DNA of 64,000 nt from Variovorax boronicumulans (GCF_019352895.1 NZ_JAAAFX010000007.1:291132-355131), one strand, 5' to 3'; numbered from the stretch's first letter, positions 9,601 to 19,114 are shown. Notes: generated by a model not told the origin, from the letters alone. Numbers and translations are program-made.

Positions 9601-9730
9601 CTGGAACTCCTTCTGCGTTGGATGAGGGATTCAGTATCGGCAGGCCGCGTGTCGCGCAGCCACGGCGCAGGTGCGCATCGCGTGAAGGCGGTAAGCGCGC
9701 GTATCCGTACGCGAACACGCCTGCGGCGGC

Positions 9731-10105
9731 TCAGGACGGCGCCATCTGGGTGCTCTGCGGGCCCACGGGCGGCGGCGCCGGATGGCGCGTGCCGCCGGGC
9801 AGCTTGCGGCCCAGCGACTCACCGGCCCGGCGCACCGGCCGGCTGGCGCGCTCGGAGACGTTGTCGACGCCACGGCGGGTGGCGCCTGCCGCGCGGTCGA
9901 CGCCGCGGCCCGCCGCATCGGCGCCCCGCTTCGCGCCGCCCAGTGCGGTGCCGTCGCGTGGCGGCGGCGGTTGGAGCGTCTGCGCGCGCTGGGCGCGCGG
10001 CGGGTTGTCGGCGTTCTGGGCCTGGGCCGCGGCGGGCAGCCCCAGTGCAAGGCCCAGCATGGCGCCAAGAATCCAGGCGGGGGACAGTAAAGCTGAAGAG
10101 TTCAT
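9731..10105 (-). CDS. Hypothetical secreted Pro/Arg-rich protein
   Basis: This 124-residue protein is of unknown family. The start at 10105 is chosen because AAGGAGCG lies just before it and a signal peptide follows (ILGAMLGLALGLPAAAQAQ, cleavage near residue 29). The mature part is low-complexity, rich in Pro, Arg, Gly and Ala, with recurring RGVD/RGAD elements (AAGRGVDRAAGATRRGVDN), and is probably disordered. It lies 31 bases downstream of the adenosyltransferase gene on the same strand and may be cotranscribed with it. Confidence 0.55.
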   Translation of the reverse strand: MNSSALLSPAWILGAMLGLALGLPAAAQAQNADNPPRAQRAQTLQPPPPRDGTALGGAKRGADAAGRGVDRAAGATRRGVDNVSERASRPVRRAGESLGRKLPGGTRHPAPPPVGPQSTQMAPS

Positions 10106-10136
10106 CGGAACGCTCCTTGAGGGCAACGGGACAGGA

Positions 10137-10733
10137 TCAGGTCGGGGATTCCTTCGCATCCTGCACTTCCTCCGCCGCGGCGCGCGTCAGACGTTCGCTC
10201 TTCCAGTACACATCGTCGCCACCGTCGGTGCGGTTGAGCACCCGCGCCAGCACGAACAGCAGGTCGCTCAGGCGGTTGAGGTAGTGGCGCAGCGAGGCGT
10301 TGATCTGCTCGGACGCACCCAGCGCTACCACGGCCCGCTCGGCGCGCCGCGCCACGGTGCGGCACACATGGGCCAGCGAGGCCCCGCGCGTGCCCGCAGG
10401 CAGGATGAATTCGGCCAGCCGAGGCAGGGCCGCGTTGTGCGCGGCCAGCGCGTTGTCAAGCTGCAGCAGGGCCTCGTCCTTGAGCAGCGTGTAGCCGGGC
10501 ATCGAGAGCTCGCCGCCCAGGTTGAACAGCTGGTGCTGCACGTCGACCAGCAGCTCGCGCACGGCGTCCGGCATGGGCTCGCAGAGCAGCACGCCGATCT
10601 GCGAGTTGAGTTCGTCGACGTCGCCCATGGCCTGCACGCGCAGGTGGTCCTTGGGGACGCGGGTGTTGTCGCCCAGGCCGGTGGTGCCGTCGTCGCCGGT
10701 GCGCGTCGCGATCTGCGTGAGTCGATTGCCCAT
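10137..10733 (-). CDS. PduO-type cob(I)alamin adenosyltransferase
   Basis: This 198-residue enzyme transfers the 5'-deoxyadenosyl group from ATP to cob(I)alamin, making coenzyme B12. The N-terminal ATP-binding motif TRTGDDGTTGLGDNTRVPKD (residues 10-29) is diagnostic of the PduO/MMAB class. Later motifs CRTVARRAERAVVAL and INASLRHYLNRLSDLLFVLAR line the active site in this family. Length is normal. No B12 biosynthesis genes are adjacent, so it may serve salvage or a B12-dependent mutase elsewhere. Confidence 0.92.
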   Translation of the reverse strand: MGNRLTQIATRTGDDGTTGLGDNTRVPKDHLRVQAMGDVDELNSQIGVLLCEPMPDAVRELLVDVQHQLFNLGGELSMPGYTLLKDEALLQLDNALAAHNAALPRLAEFILPAGTRGASLAHVCRTVARRAERAVVALGASEQINASLRHYLNRLSDLLFVLARVLNRTDGGDDVYWKSERLTRAAAEEVQDAKESPT

Positions 10734-10792
10734 GGGAGGTCCGTTGAAAGAGTGCAGTTCTTAGAATGGTAGACCGCTCCTGGAGACCCACG

Positions 10793-12217
10793 ATGAATGC
10801 GCCCGCCACCGCCGACCAGCTCTTGCCCGAATTCCACCTGCGCACGGTGCCCGACGCGCTGGTCGACGCCCTGAAGACACGTTTCGCCGAGCGCTGCTCG
10901 ACCGCCCTGGCGGTGCGCACGCAGCACGGCCGCGACGAGTCCTCCTTCGAGGCGCCGCCGCCCGCGGCCGTGGTGTTCGCCGAGAGCACGCAGGACGTGG
11001 CCGATGCCGTGCGGCTGGCCGGCGAGCACAGCGTGCCGGTGATCCCCTTCGGCGTCGGTTCGTCGCTGGAAGGCCACCTGCTGGCCGTCCAGGGCGGCAT
11101 CAGCCTCGACCTGGGCCGCATGAGCCGCGTGCTGTCGATCAACGCCGACGACCTCACTGTCACGGTGCAGCCCGGCGTCACACGCAAGCAGCTCAACGAC
11201 GAGATCAAGAGCACCGGCCTGTTCTTCCCCATCGACCCGGGCGCCGACGCCTCCATCGGCGGCATGGTCGCCACCCGCGCCAGCGGCACGAACGCGGTGC
11301 GCTACGGCACCATGCGCGAGAACGTGCTGGGCCTGGAGGTGGTGACGGCCGCCGGCGAGACGATCCGCACCGGCACGCGCGCGCGCAAGTCCTCGGCCGG
11401 CTACGACCTGACGCGGCTGATGGTCGGCAGCGAAGGCACGCTGGGCGTGGTGACCGAGATCACGCTGCGCATCTACCCGCTGCCCGAGGCGGTGTCGGCC
11501 GCCATCTGCTCCTTCCCGAGCATCGAGGCGGCCGTGCGCACCACCATCGAGACGATCCAGCTGGGCGTGCCGATCGCGCGCGTCGAACTGATCGACGTGA
11601 ACACCGTGCGCATGGTCAACGCCTACGCCAAGCTGGGCCTGCGCGAGGAGCCGATGCTGCTGATGGAATTCCACGGCTCGCCCGCGGGCGTCAAGGAGCA
11701 GGCCGAAACCGTGCAGGAACTGGCCAGCGGCCATGGCGGCAACGCCTTCGAATGGGCCACCACGCCCGAGGAACGCACCCGCCTGTGGACCGCGCGGCAC
11801 AACGCCTACTTCGCGGCCATCCAGTCGCGCCCGGGCTGCCGCGCCATCTCGACCGACACCTGCGTGCCGATCTCGCGCCTGGCCGACTGCCTGCTCGACT
11901 CGGTGGCCGAGGCCGATGCCAGCGGCATTCCCTACTTCCTGGTAGGCCACGTGGGCGACGGCAACTTCCACTTCGGCTACCTGATCGACCCCAACGACGC
12001 CGAGGAGCGCGCCAAGGCCGAGGTGCTCAACCATGCGCTGGTCTCGCGCGCGATCGCGCTGGAAGGCACCTGCAGCGGCGAGCACGGCATCGGGCTGCAC
12101 AAGATGGGTTTCCTGGTCGACGAGGCCGGCGCGGGCGCGGTCGACATGATGCGCACCATCAAGCGCGCGCTGGACCCGAAGAACATCATGAACCCGGGCA
12201 AGATCTTCAGCCTCTAG
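10793..12217 (+). CDS. FAD-binding D-lactate/D-2-hydroxyacid dehydrogenase
   Basis: This 474-residue protein belongs to the GlcD/DLD oxidoreductases. The PCMH-type FAD domain (about 50-235) contains PVIPFGVGSSLEGHLLA and DASIGGMVATRASGTNAVRYG. The C-terminal FAD-oxidase domain carries the metal and substrate histidines in LVGHVGDGNFHFGYLID and the terminal GTCSGEHGIGLHKMGFL. It resembles eukaryotic mitochondrial D-lactate dehydrogenase more than E. coli Dld. The ATG at 10793 follows CTGGAG at good spacing; an in-frame ATG 27 bases upstream lacks a ribosome site. The true acceptor and substrate are inferred. Confidence 0.88.
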   Translation: MNAPATADQLLPEFHLRTVPDALVDALKTRFAERCSTALAVRTQHGRDESSFEAPPPAAVVFAESTQDVADAVRLAGEHSVPVIPFGVGSSLEGHLLAVQGGISLDLGRMSRVLSINADDLTVTVQPGVTRKQLNDEIKSTGLFFPIDPGADASIGGMVATRASGTNAVRYGTMRENVLGLEVVTAAGETIRTGTRARKSSAGYDLTRLMVGSEGTLGVVTEITLRIYPLPEAVSAAICSFPSIEAAVRTTIETIQLGVPIARVELIDVNTVRMVNAYAKLGLREEPMLLMEFHGSPAGVKEQAETVQELASGHGGNAFEWATTPEERTRLWTARHNAYFAAIQSRPGCRAISTDTCVPISRLADCLLDSVAEADASGIPYFLVGHVGDGNFHFGYLIDPNDAEERAKAEVLNHALVSRAIALEGTCSGEHGIGLHKMGFLVDEAGAGAVDMMRTIKRALDPKNIMNPGKIFSL

Positions 12218-12239
12218 TGCCTGCAGGCCTCCAAGAGAA

Positions 12240-12272
12240 AAGCCTGGCGCTCTCGCGAGCGCCAGGCTTTTT
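12240..12272. terminator. Bidirectional rho-independent terminator
   Basis: A perfect 13-bp stem (arms 12240-12252 and 12257-12269) with a 4-base loop is flanked by A-rich DNA on the left and a T run on the right. It sits between the convergent dehydrogenase and CsgG-like genes and can end transcription from both sides. Confidence 0.9.
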
Positions 12273-12285
12273 CCGTGGATTCAGA

Positions 12286-13182
12286 TCATTTTTTCCTGCG
12301 CGCTGGCGCCTTCGCCGCGCCAGGCGCGGAAGTCTGCGACGGTGCGGCACCGCCATCGACGCCGAGGCGCCCTCCCCCGCCCAGGCCCTGGCCCTGCACC
12401 GACTGGGCCTTGTAGCTGCGAAGCGAAACGACGAGCTGGTTGAATGCGTCCATGAACGCGGCGGCGATGACCTTGCCCTGCGGCGTGCGCGAGTAGCCGC
12501 CGATGCCGCCCGCTGCCGAGGCCCCGGCGAGCCCCAGGAAGCCACCGAAATCGGTCTTGGAGGCGCTGCCTTCCGAAACCCCGATCTGCACCCCCGAACG
12601 GTTGTCGATGAGCGTCAGCAAGGTGCTGGCTTCCTTGGTCTGCAAGCTGCCCCCCAGACCGGCCAGCAGCTGGCCGCGGCCGCCGCCGACCAGCCCGCCC
12701 AATGCGGCACCCATTCCACCGGCGTTGCTGTCGCTGAAGACGATCTCCGGCGAGATGCCGTAGTCCGAGGCGACCATCTGGCCGCCGCCGAAATTGCTGC
12801 CCTTGCGCATTTCGCCAGACTGCATGATGGCGCGTTCACGGGTCATGGCGTTCATTCCACTCGCACCGCGCTCGACCACGACGAAGCAGTTCGACTGCTG
12901 GATCAACAGGCGCAGCAATGTCGAGGTGGGCGGCAGCTTGTATTCGCCCGTGAGGATGGTGTACCAGCCGGCCGTCTGGTTCTCGATCAGCGAGACGGTG
13001 CCCAGCGGCGACGCACAGCGCTCGAGTTGGCTGCTGGCGTTGGTCGACGCCGCGCCGGCGGCACTGCCAGTGGCGACGGTCTTGGCCGACTGGCTGCCCA
13101 TCTGCATGTCGGTGGTCTGGCAGCCCGCCAGGAAAAGCATGCCAGCCGTGACAGCAGCCAGCGGAAATCCGATCTTTCTCAT
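12286..13182 (-). CDS. CsgG/HfaB-family outer-membrane lipoprotein
   Basis: The 298-residue protein has a lipoprotein signal peptide with a lipobox (LAAVTAGMLFLAGC, lipidated Cys at about residue 20) and a CsgG-type domain (about 60-265). Visible family-like segments are LLRLLIQQSNCFVVVERG and a glycine-rich putative pore segment (GGMGAALGGLVGGGRGQLLAG). The C-terminal tail is Gly/Pro/Ala-rich and ends in lysines. CsgG proteins form outer-membrane channels for curli or holdfast export, but no curlin genes are nearby, so the role is unassigned. An AAGGGAG ribosome site supports the start. Confidence 0.8.
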   Translation of the reverse strand: MRKIGFPLAAVTAGMLFLAGCQTTDMQMGSQSAKTVATGSAAGAASTNASSQLERCASPLGTVSLIENQTAGWYTILTGEYKLPPTSTLLRLLIQQSNCFVVVERGASGMNAMTRERAIMQSGEMRKGSNFGGGQMVASDYGISPEIVFSDSNAGGMGAALGGLVGGGRGQLLAGLGGSLQTKEASTLLTLIDNRSGVQIGVSEGSASKTDFGGFLGLAGASAAGGIGGYSRTPQGKVIAAAFMDAFNQLVVSLRSYKAQSVQGQGLGGGGRLGVDGGAAPSQTSAPGAAKAPARRKK

Positions 13183-13280
13183 TTTTTCAGCTCCCTTGAA
13201 TCCCAGTTGGAAAAAAATCCTAACTGGCAGGGGCCGAGAAGCCGGCAACCGTAGCGCCGGAAAGTCCGGCGTTCGGTGAT

Positions 13281-14234
13281 TTATGTCGCGCGACGGATGC
13301 GGTCGATCAGGCCGTTGAGCGCCTCCAGCGAGCCGAAGTGGATCGCCAGTTCACCGCTCTCCTCGATCTTGCCGCCGCGCTTGCTGCGCTTCTTGATGCG
13401 CACCTCGACCTCAGCGGTCAGCAGGTCTGCCAGCTCTTCCTCGACCCGCAGCAGGTCGCGCGACTTGTCGGCCGCGCCGTTGCGGCGTGGCGAGGGCGTG
13501 AGGCTGAAGTCGGCGGCGAGCTTCTTGACCAGCGCCTCGGCCTCGCGCACCGACATCTTCTTGCCCGCGATCTGGTTGGCGGCCGTGATCTGGGTGCCGC
13601 GGTCCAGCGACAGCAGCGCGCGCGCATGGCCCATGTCGATGTCGCCGGCCATCAGCATGGCCTGGGCGGGCTCGGCCAGGTTCAGCAGGCGCAGCAGGTT
13701 GCTGGCGGCGCTGCGCGAACGGCCCACGGCCTGGGCCGCGGCTTCGTGGGTGAGCCCGAACTCCGCGACCAGGCGCTGCAGGCCCTGCGCCTCTTCCAGC
13801 GGGTTCAGGTCCTCGCGCTGGATGTTCTCGATCAGCGACATGGCCGCGGCGGCCTCGTTGGGCACGTCGCGCACCAGCACCGGCACGCTGTCCAGGCCGG
13901 CCAATTTGGCGGCGCGGAAGCGGCGCTCGCCGGCGATGATCTCGAACTCGGCGTTCTTCGCGGCGGCCGATTCGGCGTCGAGCCGGCGCACCAGGATCGG
14001 CTGCATGATGCCCTGCACCTTGATGCTCTCGGCCAGCTCGTAGAGCGCGCCCTCGTCCATGCGGGTGCGCGGCTGGTAGACGCCAGCCACCATCTGCTCG
14101 AGCTTGAGCACCGTGGGCTGGGGCACCGGGGCGTTGGCGTCGGGGGCGGCCGGTTCGTCGGTGCTGCCGTTGAAGGTGGGGCCCAGCAGGGCTTCGAGTC
14201 CGCGGCCGAGGCCCTTGGGTTTCTTGGTGGCCAT
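13281..14234 (-). CDS. parB: Chromosome partitioning protein ParB
   Basis: ParB (317 residues) is the CTP-dependent DNA clamp that loads at parS and spreads around the origin region. The N-terminal domain contains the CTPase/arginine motif GERRFRAAKLAG (about 120-131) and the upstream VYQPRTRMDEGALYELAESI. A central helix-turn-helix region (FGLTHEAAAQAVGRSRSAASNLLRLLNL) reads parS. The C-terminal region (LAIHFGSLEALNGLIDRI) dimerises. Two parS sites lie 2-3 kb away in rsmG and mnmG. The gene is last in the mnmG-rsmG-lysE-parA-hydrolase-parB cluster. Confidence 0.96.
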   Translation of the reverse strand: MATKKPKGLGRGLEALLGPTFNGSTDEPAAPDANAPVPQPTVLKLEQMVAGVYQPRTRMDEGALYELAESIKVQGIMQPILVRRLDAESAAAKNAEFEIIAGERRFRAAKLAGLDSVPVLVRDVPNEAAAAMSLIENIQREDLNPLEEAQGLQRLVAEFGLTHEAAAQAVGRSRSAASNLLRLLNLAEPAQAMLMAGDIDMGHARALLSLDRGTQITAANQIAGKKMSVREAEALVKKLAADFSLTPSPRRNGAADKSRDLLRVEEELADLLTAEVEVRIKKRSKRGGKIEESGELAIHFGSLEALNGLIDRIRRAT

Positions 14235-14239
14235 CGAGG

Positions 14240-14797
14240 TCAGTCTTCTTTGTCTGTGGTCTTCAGGAGGTCGTCCAGCAGCGCCCGGCCCTGGGGCCAG
14301 TCGCCCAGGCCGGATTCGCCGTTGAGGTGGCCGGCGGTGCCGGCGTCGACGAAGCGTGCGCCCCAGTCGGCCGCCAGCTGGCGCGAGCGCGCGGCGTCGC
14401 AATAGGGATCGTCATTCGCCGCGATCAGCAGCGAAGGAAAAGGCAATCGCTGGCGCACGATGGGTGCCCAGCCGGGAATCATCTGGCGCAGGTCGTCGCG
14501 CTCCAGGTCGCCGGGCGCCACAAGCAGGGCCGCACGGACCTTGTCTGTGTTGCGCGAGTGCGCGGCCCAGGCTGCGACCAGGATGCAGCCCAGGCTGTGG
14601 GCCACGAGCGCCACCGGGCCGGGCGCGGCCAGCACTTCTTCCTCGAGCCGGGACAGCCAGTCGCCGCGGCGGGGATGCATCCACTCGTGCTGCTCGACCC
14701 GGTGGTCGCCATGCACGGCCTCCCAGCGGCTCTGCCAATGGGGCGCATCGCTGTTCTGCCAGCCGGGCAGCAGCAGGATGGGGGTAGGGATGCTCAT
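14240..14797 (-). CDS. RBBP9/YdeN-family alpha/beta hydrolase
   Basis: This 185-residue serine hydrolase starts with the family mark LLLPGWQNSDAPHWQSRWE. The nucleophile elbow is VAHSLGC (Ser at about residue 69), the acid is in ANDDPYC, and the catalytic His is in TAGHLNGESG. It lies between parA and parB: its ATG begins 4 bases after the parA stop, and parB begins 5 bases after its own stop. It is therefore cotranscribed with the partition genes. A role in partitioning is not known for this family. Confidence 0.9.
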   Translation of the reverse strand: MSIPTPILLLPGWQNSDAPHWQSRWEAVHGDHRVEQHEWMHPRRGDWLSRLEEEVLAAPGPVALVAHSLGCILVAAWAAHSRNTDKVRAALLVAPGDLERDDLRQMIPGWAPIVRQRLPFPSLLIAANDDPYCDAARSRQLAADWGARFVDAGTAGHLNGESGLGDWPQGRALLDDLLKTTDKED

Positions 14798-14801
14798 CGC
14801 A

Positions 14802-15656
14802 TCATTCCTCGGCCGTATCGGCTGCAGCGGCGTCCTGGGTCTCGGCCGGCAGCTCGACCGGCGGGGGCGCGGGCTGGGCCAGCGCACTGGCTGGCGGCAT
14901 CTTCTCGACCAGCTCCTGCGCGAAGGCGACGAAGGCCTGGCTGCCGCGCGCCGACGGGTCGAACACCACGCCCGGCAGGCCGTAGCTCGGGGCCTCGGCC
15001 AGCCGCACGTTGCGCGGGATCACGGTGTCGAACACCTTGTCGCCGAAATGGCCCTTGAGCTGCTCGCTCACCTGCTGCTGCAAGGTGATGCGCGGGTCGA
15101 ACATCACGCGCAGCAGGCCGATGATCTGCAGGTTCTTGTTGAGGTTGGCGTGCACCTGCTTGATGGTGTTGACCAGGTCGGTCAGGCCCTCGAGCGCGAA
15201 GTACTCGCACTGCATGGGCACGATCACGCCATGGGCCGCGCACAGGCCGTTGAGCGTCAGCATGCTCAGGCTGGGCGGGCAGTCGATCAGGATGAAGTCG
15301 TACTCGGCGCCCACGGCCGCCAGCGCGGTGCGCAGGCGCTTCTCGCGCCGGTCCAGCGCGACCATCTCGACCTCGGCGCCGGCCAGCTCGCGGTTGGCGC
15401 CCAGCACGTCGTAGTTGCATCGCTCGGCCCGCACGCGAGCCTCGGCCACCGTGGCCGACTCCAGCAGCACGTCGTACACCGTCAGTTCGAGCTGGCGCTT
15501 GTCGATGCCCGAACCCATGGTGGCGTTGCCCTGAGGGTCGAGGTCGATCATCAGCACCCGCTGGCCCACCTTGGCCAGGCCGGCGGCGAGGTTCACGGTG
15601 GTGGTGGTCTTGCCGACGCCACCCTTCTGGTTGGCAATGCAGAAAATCTTGGCCAT
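14802..15656 (-). CDS. parA: Chromosome partitioning ATPase ParA (Soj)
   Basis: ParA (284 residues) is the nucleoid-bound ATPase that moves ParB-parS complexes. It has the deviant Walker [20 protein letters not shown] (residues 9-27), the switch region MIDLDPQGNATMGSGI and the Walker B-type YDFILIDCPPSLSML. The VIPRNVRLAEAPSYG motif is also intact. The last 35 residues are a Pro/Ala/Glu-rich tail not needed for the fold. There is no N-terminal HTH extension, so this is the chromosomal type Ib-like form, not a plasmid type Ia ParA. Confidence 0.96.
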   Translation of the reverse strand: MAKIFCIANQKGGVGKTTTTVNLAAGLAKVGQRVLMIDLDPQGNATMGSGIDKRQLELTVYDVLLESATVAEARVRAERCNYDVLGANRELAGAEVEMVALDRREKRLRTALAAVGAEYDFILIDCPPSLSMLTLNGLCAAHGVIVPMQCEYFALEGLTDLVNTIKQVHANLNKNLQIIGLLRVMFDPRITLQQQVSEQLKGHFGDKVFDTVIPRNVRLAEAPSYGLPGVVFDPSARGSQAFVAFAQELVEKMPPASALAQPAPPPVELPAETQDAAAADTAEE

Positions 15657-15669
15657 CGTCTCTTCTCTC

Positions 15670-16284
15670 TCAGCGCGACACGGCGAGCTTGATGCCGAAG
15701 GCGATCAGGAAGACGCCCGCCAGCTTCTCCAGGGTCTGCGAAATGCGCGGGTTGGCACGCAGCCGCTCCGCCAGGAAATGGGTCAACAGCGTCGCCGCCA
15801 GGCCGTACAGGAAGGTCAACACCGCGATGGTCAGGGCCATGAAGGCGAAAGTGCGGAAGCCCTGGTGGCGCGCCGGATCGACGAACAAGGGGAAGAAAGC
15901 CATGTAGAAGACGATCGCCTTGGGGTTCAGCAAGGTGATGAACATCGCCTGGCGGAAGAACTGCCGCGGGCGGATGTTGAGGATCGGGGCGGCGCCGGGC
16001 TTGGCCAGCAGCATGCGGGCGCCCAGCCAGGCCAGGTAGGCCGCGCCCAGCCACTGCACCGCGTGGAAGGCCGTGGGATAGGCCGCCAGCAGCGCCGCCA
16101 CGCCGGCCACCGCCATCCACATCAGCACCTGGTCGCCGGCGATCACACCCAGCGTGGCGGCCAGGCCGCCGCGGATGCCGCCCTTCCCTGTCGAGGTGAT
16201 CAGGGCCAGGTTGCCTGGGCCTGGGATCGCGAGAAACAGGACGATGGCCGCAACGAATGCGCCGTAATCAGCGATGCCGAACAT
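15670..16284 (-). CDS. LysE/RhtB-family exporter
   Basis: This 204-residue inner-membrane protein has about six hydrophobic segments. The N-terminal family signature runs LFLAIPGPGNLALITSTGKGGIRGG at about 17-41, followed by GVIAGDQVLMWMAVAGVAALL. The LNPKAIVFYMAFFPLFVD motif at about 117-134 is typical of RhtB-type amino-acid or metabolite exporters. It stands between rsmG and parA on the same strand, 13 bases upstream of neither start overlap, so it may ride in the same transcript. The exported substrate is not evident. Confidence 0.88.
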   Translation of the reverse strand: MFGIADYGAFVAAIVLFLAIPGPGNLALITSTGKGGIRGGLAATLGVIAGDQVLMWMAVAGVAALLAAYPTAFHAVQWLGAAYLAWLGARMLLAKPGAAPILNIRPRQFFRQAMFITLLNPKAIVFYMAFFPLFVDPARHQGFRTFAFMALTIAVLTFLYGLAATLLTHFLAERLRANPRISQTLEKLAGVFLIAFGIKLAVSR

Positions 16285-16363
16285 GGGATGTGCCTGAGGC
16301 CGGAGGTGGGAGGGAGCTGCGAGTCTAAGCGAGCCATCCCTACCACCGACACCCCTGCAGCGT

Positions 16364-17011
16364 TCAGGACGCTGCTTTTCGTGCCCAGACGATGCAGCGC
16401 TCGGCGTCCAGGCCCGGTACCGTCAGTTGTTCCACGTGAAACACATCGACGAAGGACGGCAATTGCGCGAGTTCGTCCGAAGGCAGTTTGCCCTTCATCG
16501 CCAGCCAGATGCCCTGCGGGCCGAGCAGTTGCTGCGAGCCGTTGTAGAAGTCGGGCAGCGAGGCAAAGGCCCGGCAGCTGATCACGTCGTAGGCACCGCG
16601 CTGCGCCTCCACGCGCGCATGCAGCCCGCGCAGGTTGGGCAGGCGCAGCTCGGCCGCCACCTGCTGGACGAAGGCGGTCTTCTTGGCCACTGCGTCCAGG
16701 CAGGTCACGTCGATGTCCTCGCGCAGGATGGCGATCACCACGCCCGGCAGCCCTGCCCCGGCGCCGACGTCCAGCAGCTTGGTACCGACGGCGCTGGCTG
16801 GCCGCTCGCGCTGCAGCGGCGGCAGCACCGAGAGGCTGTCGAGCAGGTGATGGCTCAGCACCGCATCGGGCTCGCGCAAGGCCGTGAGGTTGTAGACCTT
16901 GTTCCACTTGAGGATCAGCGCACCGTAGGCCAGCAGCCGCTCGGCTTGCAGATCGCTCAGGTCGAGGCCGAGGGCCTTGGCGCCCTCTTGCAACTGAATC
17001 GACTGGCTCAT
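16364..17011 (-). CDS. rsmG: 16S rRNA (guanine527-N7)-methyltransferase RsmG
   Basis: RsmG (GidB, 215 residues) methylates N7 of G527 in 16S rRNA using SAM. Family marks are the N-terminal [14 protein letters not shown] segment, the [11 protein letters not shown] motif, and the SAM-binding [17 protein letters not shown] at about 74-90. Its ATG overlaps the mnmG stop as ATGA. Near the C-terminus, the codons for FHVEQ are formed by an embedded parS site. Confidence 0.96.
   Translation of the reverse strand: MSQSIQLQEGAKALGLDLSDLQAERLLAYGALILKWNKVYNLTALREPDAVLSHHLLDSLSVLPPLQRERPASAVGTKLLDVGAGAGLPGVVIAILREDIDVTCLDAVAKKTAFVQQVAAELRLPNLRGLHARVEAQRGAYDVISCRAFASLPDFYNGSQQLLGPQGIWLAMKGKLPSDELAQLPSFVDVFHVEQLTVPGLDAERCIVWARKAAS
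16428..16443. promoter_or_regulatory. parS site within rsmG
   Basis: TGTTCCACGTGAAACA matches the consensus TGTTNCACGTGAAACA at every defined position. It lies inside the rsmG coding sequence, about 2.2 kb from the parB gene, and should be a ParB loading site. Confidence 0.93.
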
Positions 17012-18966
17012 GCTTCGGCCACCGGCGCAGCGGTGTCGGCCACGGCATCGCGTGCGAAGGCGCGATGCCCGCCCTTGCGCAGGTGCACCATCAGCAAGGA
17101 GATGGCGGCCGGCGTTACGCCGGAAATGCGCGAGGCCAGGCCCAGGGTCTCGGGCCGCTGGCGTTCGAGCTTCTGCCGCACCTCGAAACTCAGCGCACTC
17201 ACCTGGCTGTAGTCGAAGTCCGCGGGCAGGCGCAGGTTCTCGTAATGCGCGGCACGCTCCACCTCGTCATGCTGGCGGTCGATGTAGCCTGAGTACTTAG
17301 CCGAGATCTCGACCTGTTCCACCTCGACGGGCGCCAGGGGCTCGGCCGGCGCGTACTTGCCGCCGTCCAGCGACATCAGCGCCGCGTAGTTAACATCGGG
17401 GCGACGCAGCAGGTCGCCCAGGTTGTATTCATGCTCGATGGCCTTGCCCAGCACCCGCTGCGACTCGCTGGCCGGCAGGTTGCGTGGATTGACCCAGACC
17501 GATTTGAGCCGCTGTGTTTCACGTGAAACAACGTCGCGCTTGCGCGAGAACGCATCCCAGCGCGCGTCGTCGACCAGGCCCAGCTTGCGCCCAGCCTCGG
17601 TCAGACGCATGTCGGCGTTGTCCTCGCGCAGCTGCAGCCGAAACTCGGCGCGGCTGGTGAACATGCGGTAGGGCTCGGTCACACCCTTGGTGATCAGGTC
17701 ATCGACCAGCACACCCAGGTAGGCCTCGTCGCGGCGCGGCAGCCAAGCGCCCTCGCCCCGGCATTGCAGCGCGGCATTGATGCCGGCGAACAGGCCCTGC
17801 GCCGCGGCTTCTTCGTAGCCGGTGGTGCCGTTGATCTGGCCGGCGAAGAACAGGCCCTGGATCGCGCGCGTCTCGAAGCTGCTCTTGAGTTCGCGTGGAT
17901 CGAAGTAGTCGTACTCGATCGCATAGCCCGGGCGCAGGATGTGCGCGTTCTCCAGGCCCACCATCGAGCGCACCAGTTGGTACTGGATGTCGAAAGGCAG
18001 GCTGGTCGAGATCCCGTTCGGGTAGTACTCGTTCGTCGTCAGGCCTTCGGGCTCGAGGAAGATCTGATGGCTTTCCTTGTCGGCGAAGCGGTTGATCTTG
18101 TCTTCCACGCTCGGGCAGTAGCGCGGGCCCACGCCTTCGATCTTGCCGGTGAACATCGGACTGCGGTCGAAGCCCGAACGGATGATGTCGTGCGTGCGCG
18201 CGTTGGTGTTGGTGATCCAGCAGGCCATCTGCCGCGGATGCATGTCCGCGCGGCCCATGGTGCTGAACACCGGCATGGTGGTCGTCTCGCCGCCGGGCAT
18301 GCCGTCACCGGGCTGCTCGATGCACTTCGAGAAGTCGATGCTGCGCCCATCGAGCCGCGGCGGCGTACCGGTCTTGAGCCGGCCCTGGGGCAGCTTCAGT
18401 TCCTTGAGCCGGGCCGACAGGCTGATGGCCGGCGGGTCCCCTGCCCGGCCGGCCTGGTAGTTGTCCAGGCCCACATGGATGCGGCCGTCGAGGAAGGTGC
18501 CGGCGGTCAGCACCACGGTGCGCGCCCGGAAGCGGATGCCCACCTGCGTGACCGCGCCCACCACGCGATCGCCCTCCACCATCAGGTCGTCCACGCCCTG
18601 CTGGAACAGGCTCAGGTTCGGCTGGTTCTCCAGCCGGTGGCGGATCGCCGCCTTGTAGAGCACGCGGTCGGCCTGGGCGCGCGTGGCGCGCACGGCCGGG
18701 CCCTTGCTCGAATTGAGGATACGGAACTGGATGCCCGATTCATCGGTGGCCAGCGCCATCGCGCCGCCCAACGCGTCGACCTCGCGCACCAGATGGCCCT
18801 TGCCGATGCCGCCGATCGAGGGGTTGCAGCTCATCTGGCCCAAGGTCTCGATGTTGTGGGTCAGCAGCAGCGTCTTGGCGCCCATGCGGGCGGAGGCCAG
18901 GGCAGCCTCGGTACCGGCGTGACCGCCGCCGACGACGATGACGTCGAATTCTTCAGGATAGAGCAT
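17008..18966 (-). CDS. mnmG: tRNA uridine-5-carboxymethylaminomethyl enzyme MnmG
   Basis: MnmG (GidA, 652 residues) works with MnmE to modify the wobble uridine of certain tRNAs, using FAD and methylenetetrahydrofolate. It starts [24 protein letters not shown], with the dinucleotide-binding GGGHAG at about 13-18. Family motifs [24 protein letters not shown] and [19 protein letters not shown] are intact, as is [17 protein letters not shown]. The start at 18966 matches homologues; an in-frame ATG five codons upstream is less likely. A parS site is embedded near codon 480. Confidence 0.97.
   Translation of the reverse strand: MLYPEEFDVIVVGGGHAGTEAALASARMGAKTLLLTHNIETLGQMSCNPSIGGIGKGHLVREVDALGGAMALATDESGIQFRILNSSKGPAVRATRAQADRVLYKAAIRHRLENQPNLSLFQQGVDDLMVEGDRVVGAVTQVGIRFRARTVVLTAGTFLDGRIHVGLDNYQAGRAGDPPAISLSARLKELKLPQGRLKTGTPPRLDGRSIDFSKCIEQPGDGMPGGETTTMPVFSTMGRADMHPRQMACWITNTNARTHDIIRSGFDRSPMFTGKIEGVGPRYCPSVEDKINRFADKESHQIFLEPEGLTTNEYYPNGISTSLPFDIQYQLVRSMVGLENAHILRPGYAIEYDYFDPRELKSSFETRAIQGLFFAGQINGTTGYEEAAAQGLFAGINAALQCRGEGAWLPRRDEAYLGVLVDDLITKGVTEPYRMFTSRAEFRLQLREDNADMRLTEAGRKLGLVDDARWDAFSRKRDVVSRETQRLKSVWVNPRNLPASESQRVLGKAIEHEYNLGDLLRRPDVNYAALMSLDGGKYAPAEPLAPVEVEQVEISAKYSGYIDRQHDEVERAAHYENLRLPADFDYSQVSALSFEVRQKLERQRPETLGLASRISGVTPAAISLLMVHLRKGGHRAFARDAVADTAAPVAEA
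17515..17530. promoter_or_regulatory. parS site within mnmG
   Basis: TGTTTCACGTGAAACA is an exact, fully palindromic parS. It lies in mnmG where the codons read SRET on the coding strand. It is 1.09 kb from the rsmG parS and 3.3 kb from parB. Confidence 0.97.
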
Positions 18967-19114
18967 GAGATGGAGGCGCACTCTCGCGTGCGCGGCGTGG
19001 GAGTCTGCAGGGAGGGGGACCCCGATTTTAAGCGGCCTGCACGTTTCGCAGTGCTTGTGGGGGCTCCGAGCGATCCGGCATATGGGCCGGAAGGTCGCTC
19101 CATCCTGCGTTCAG

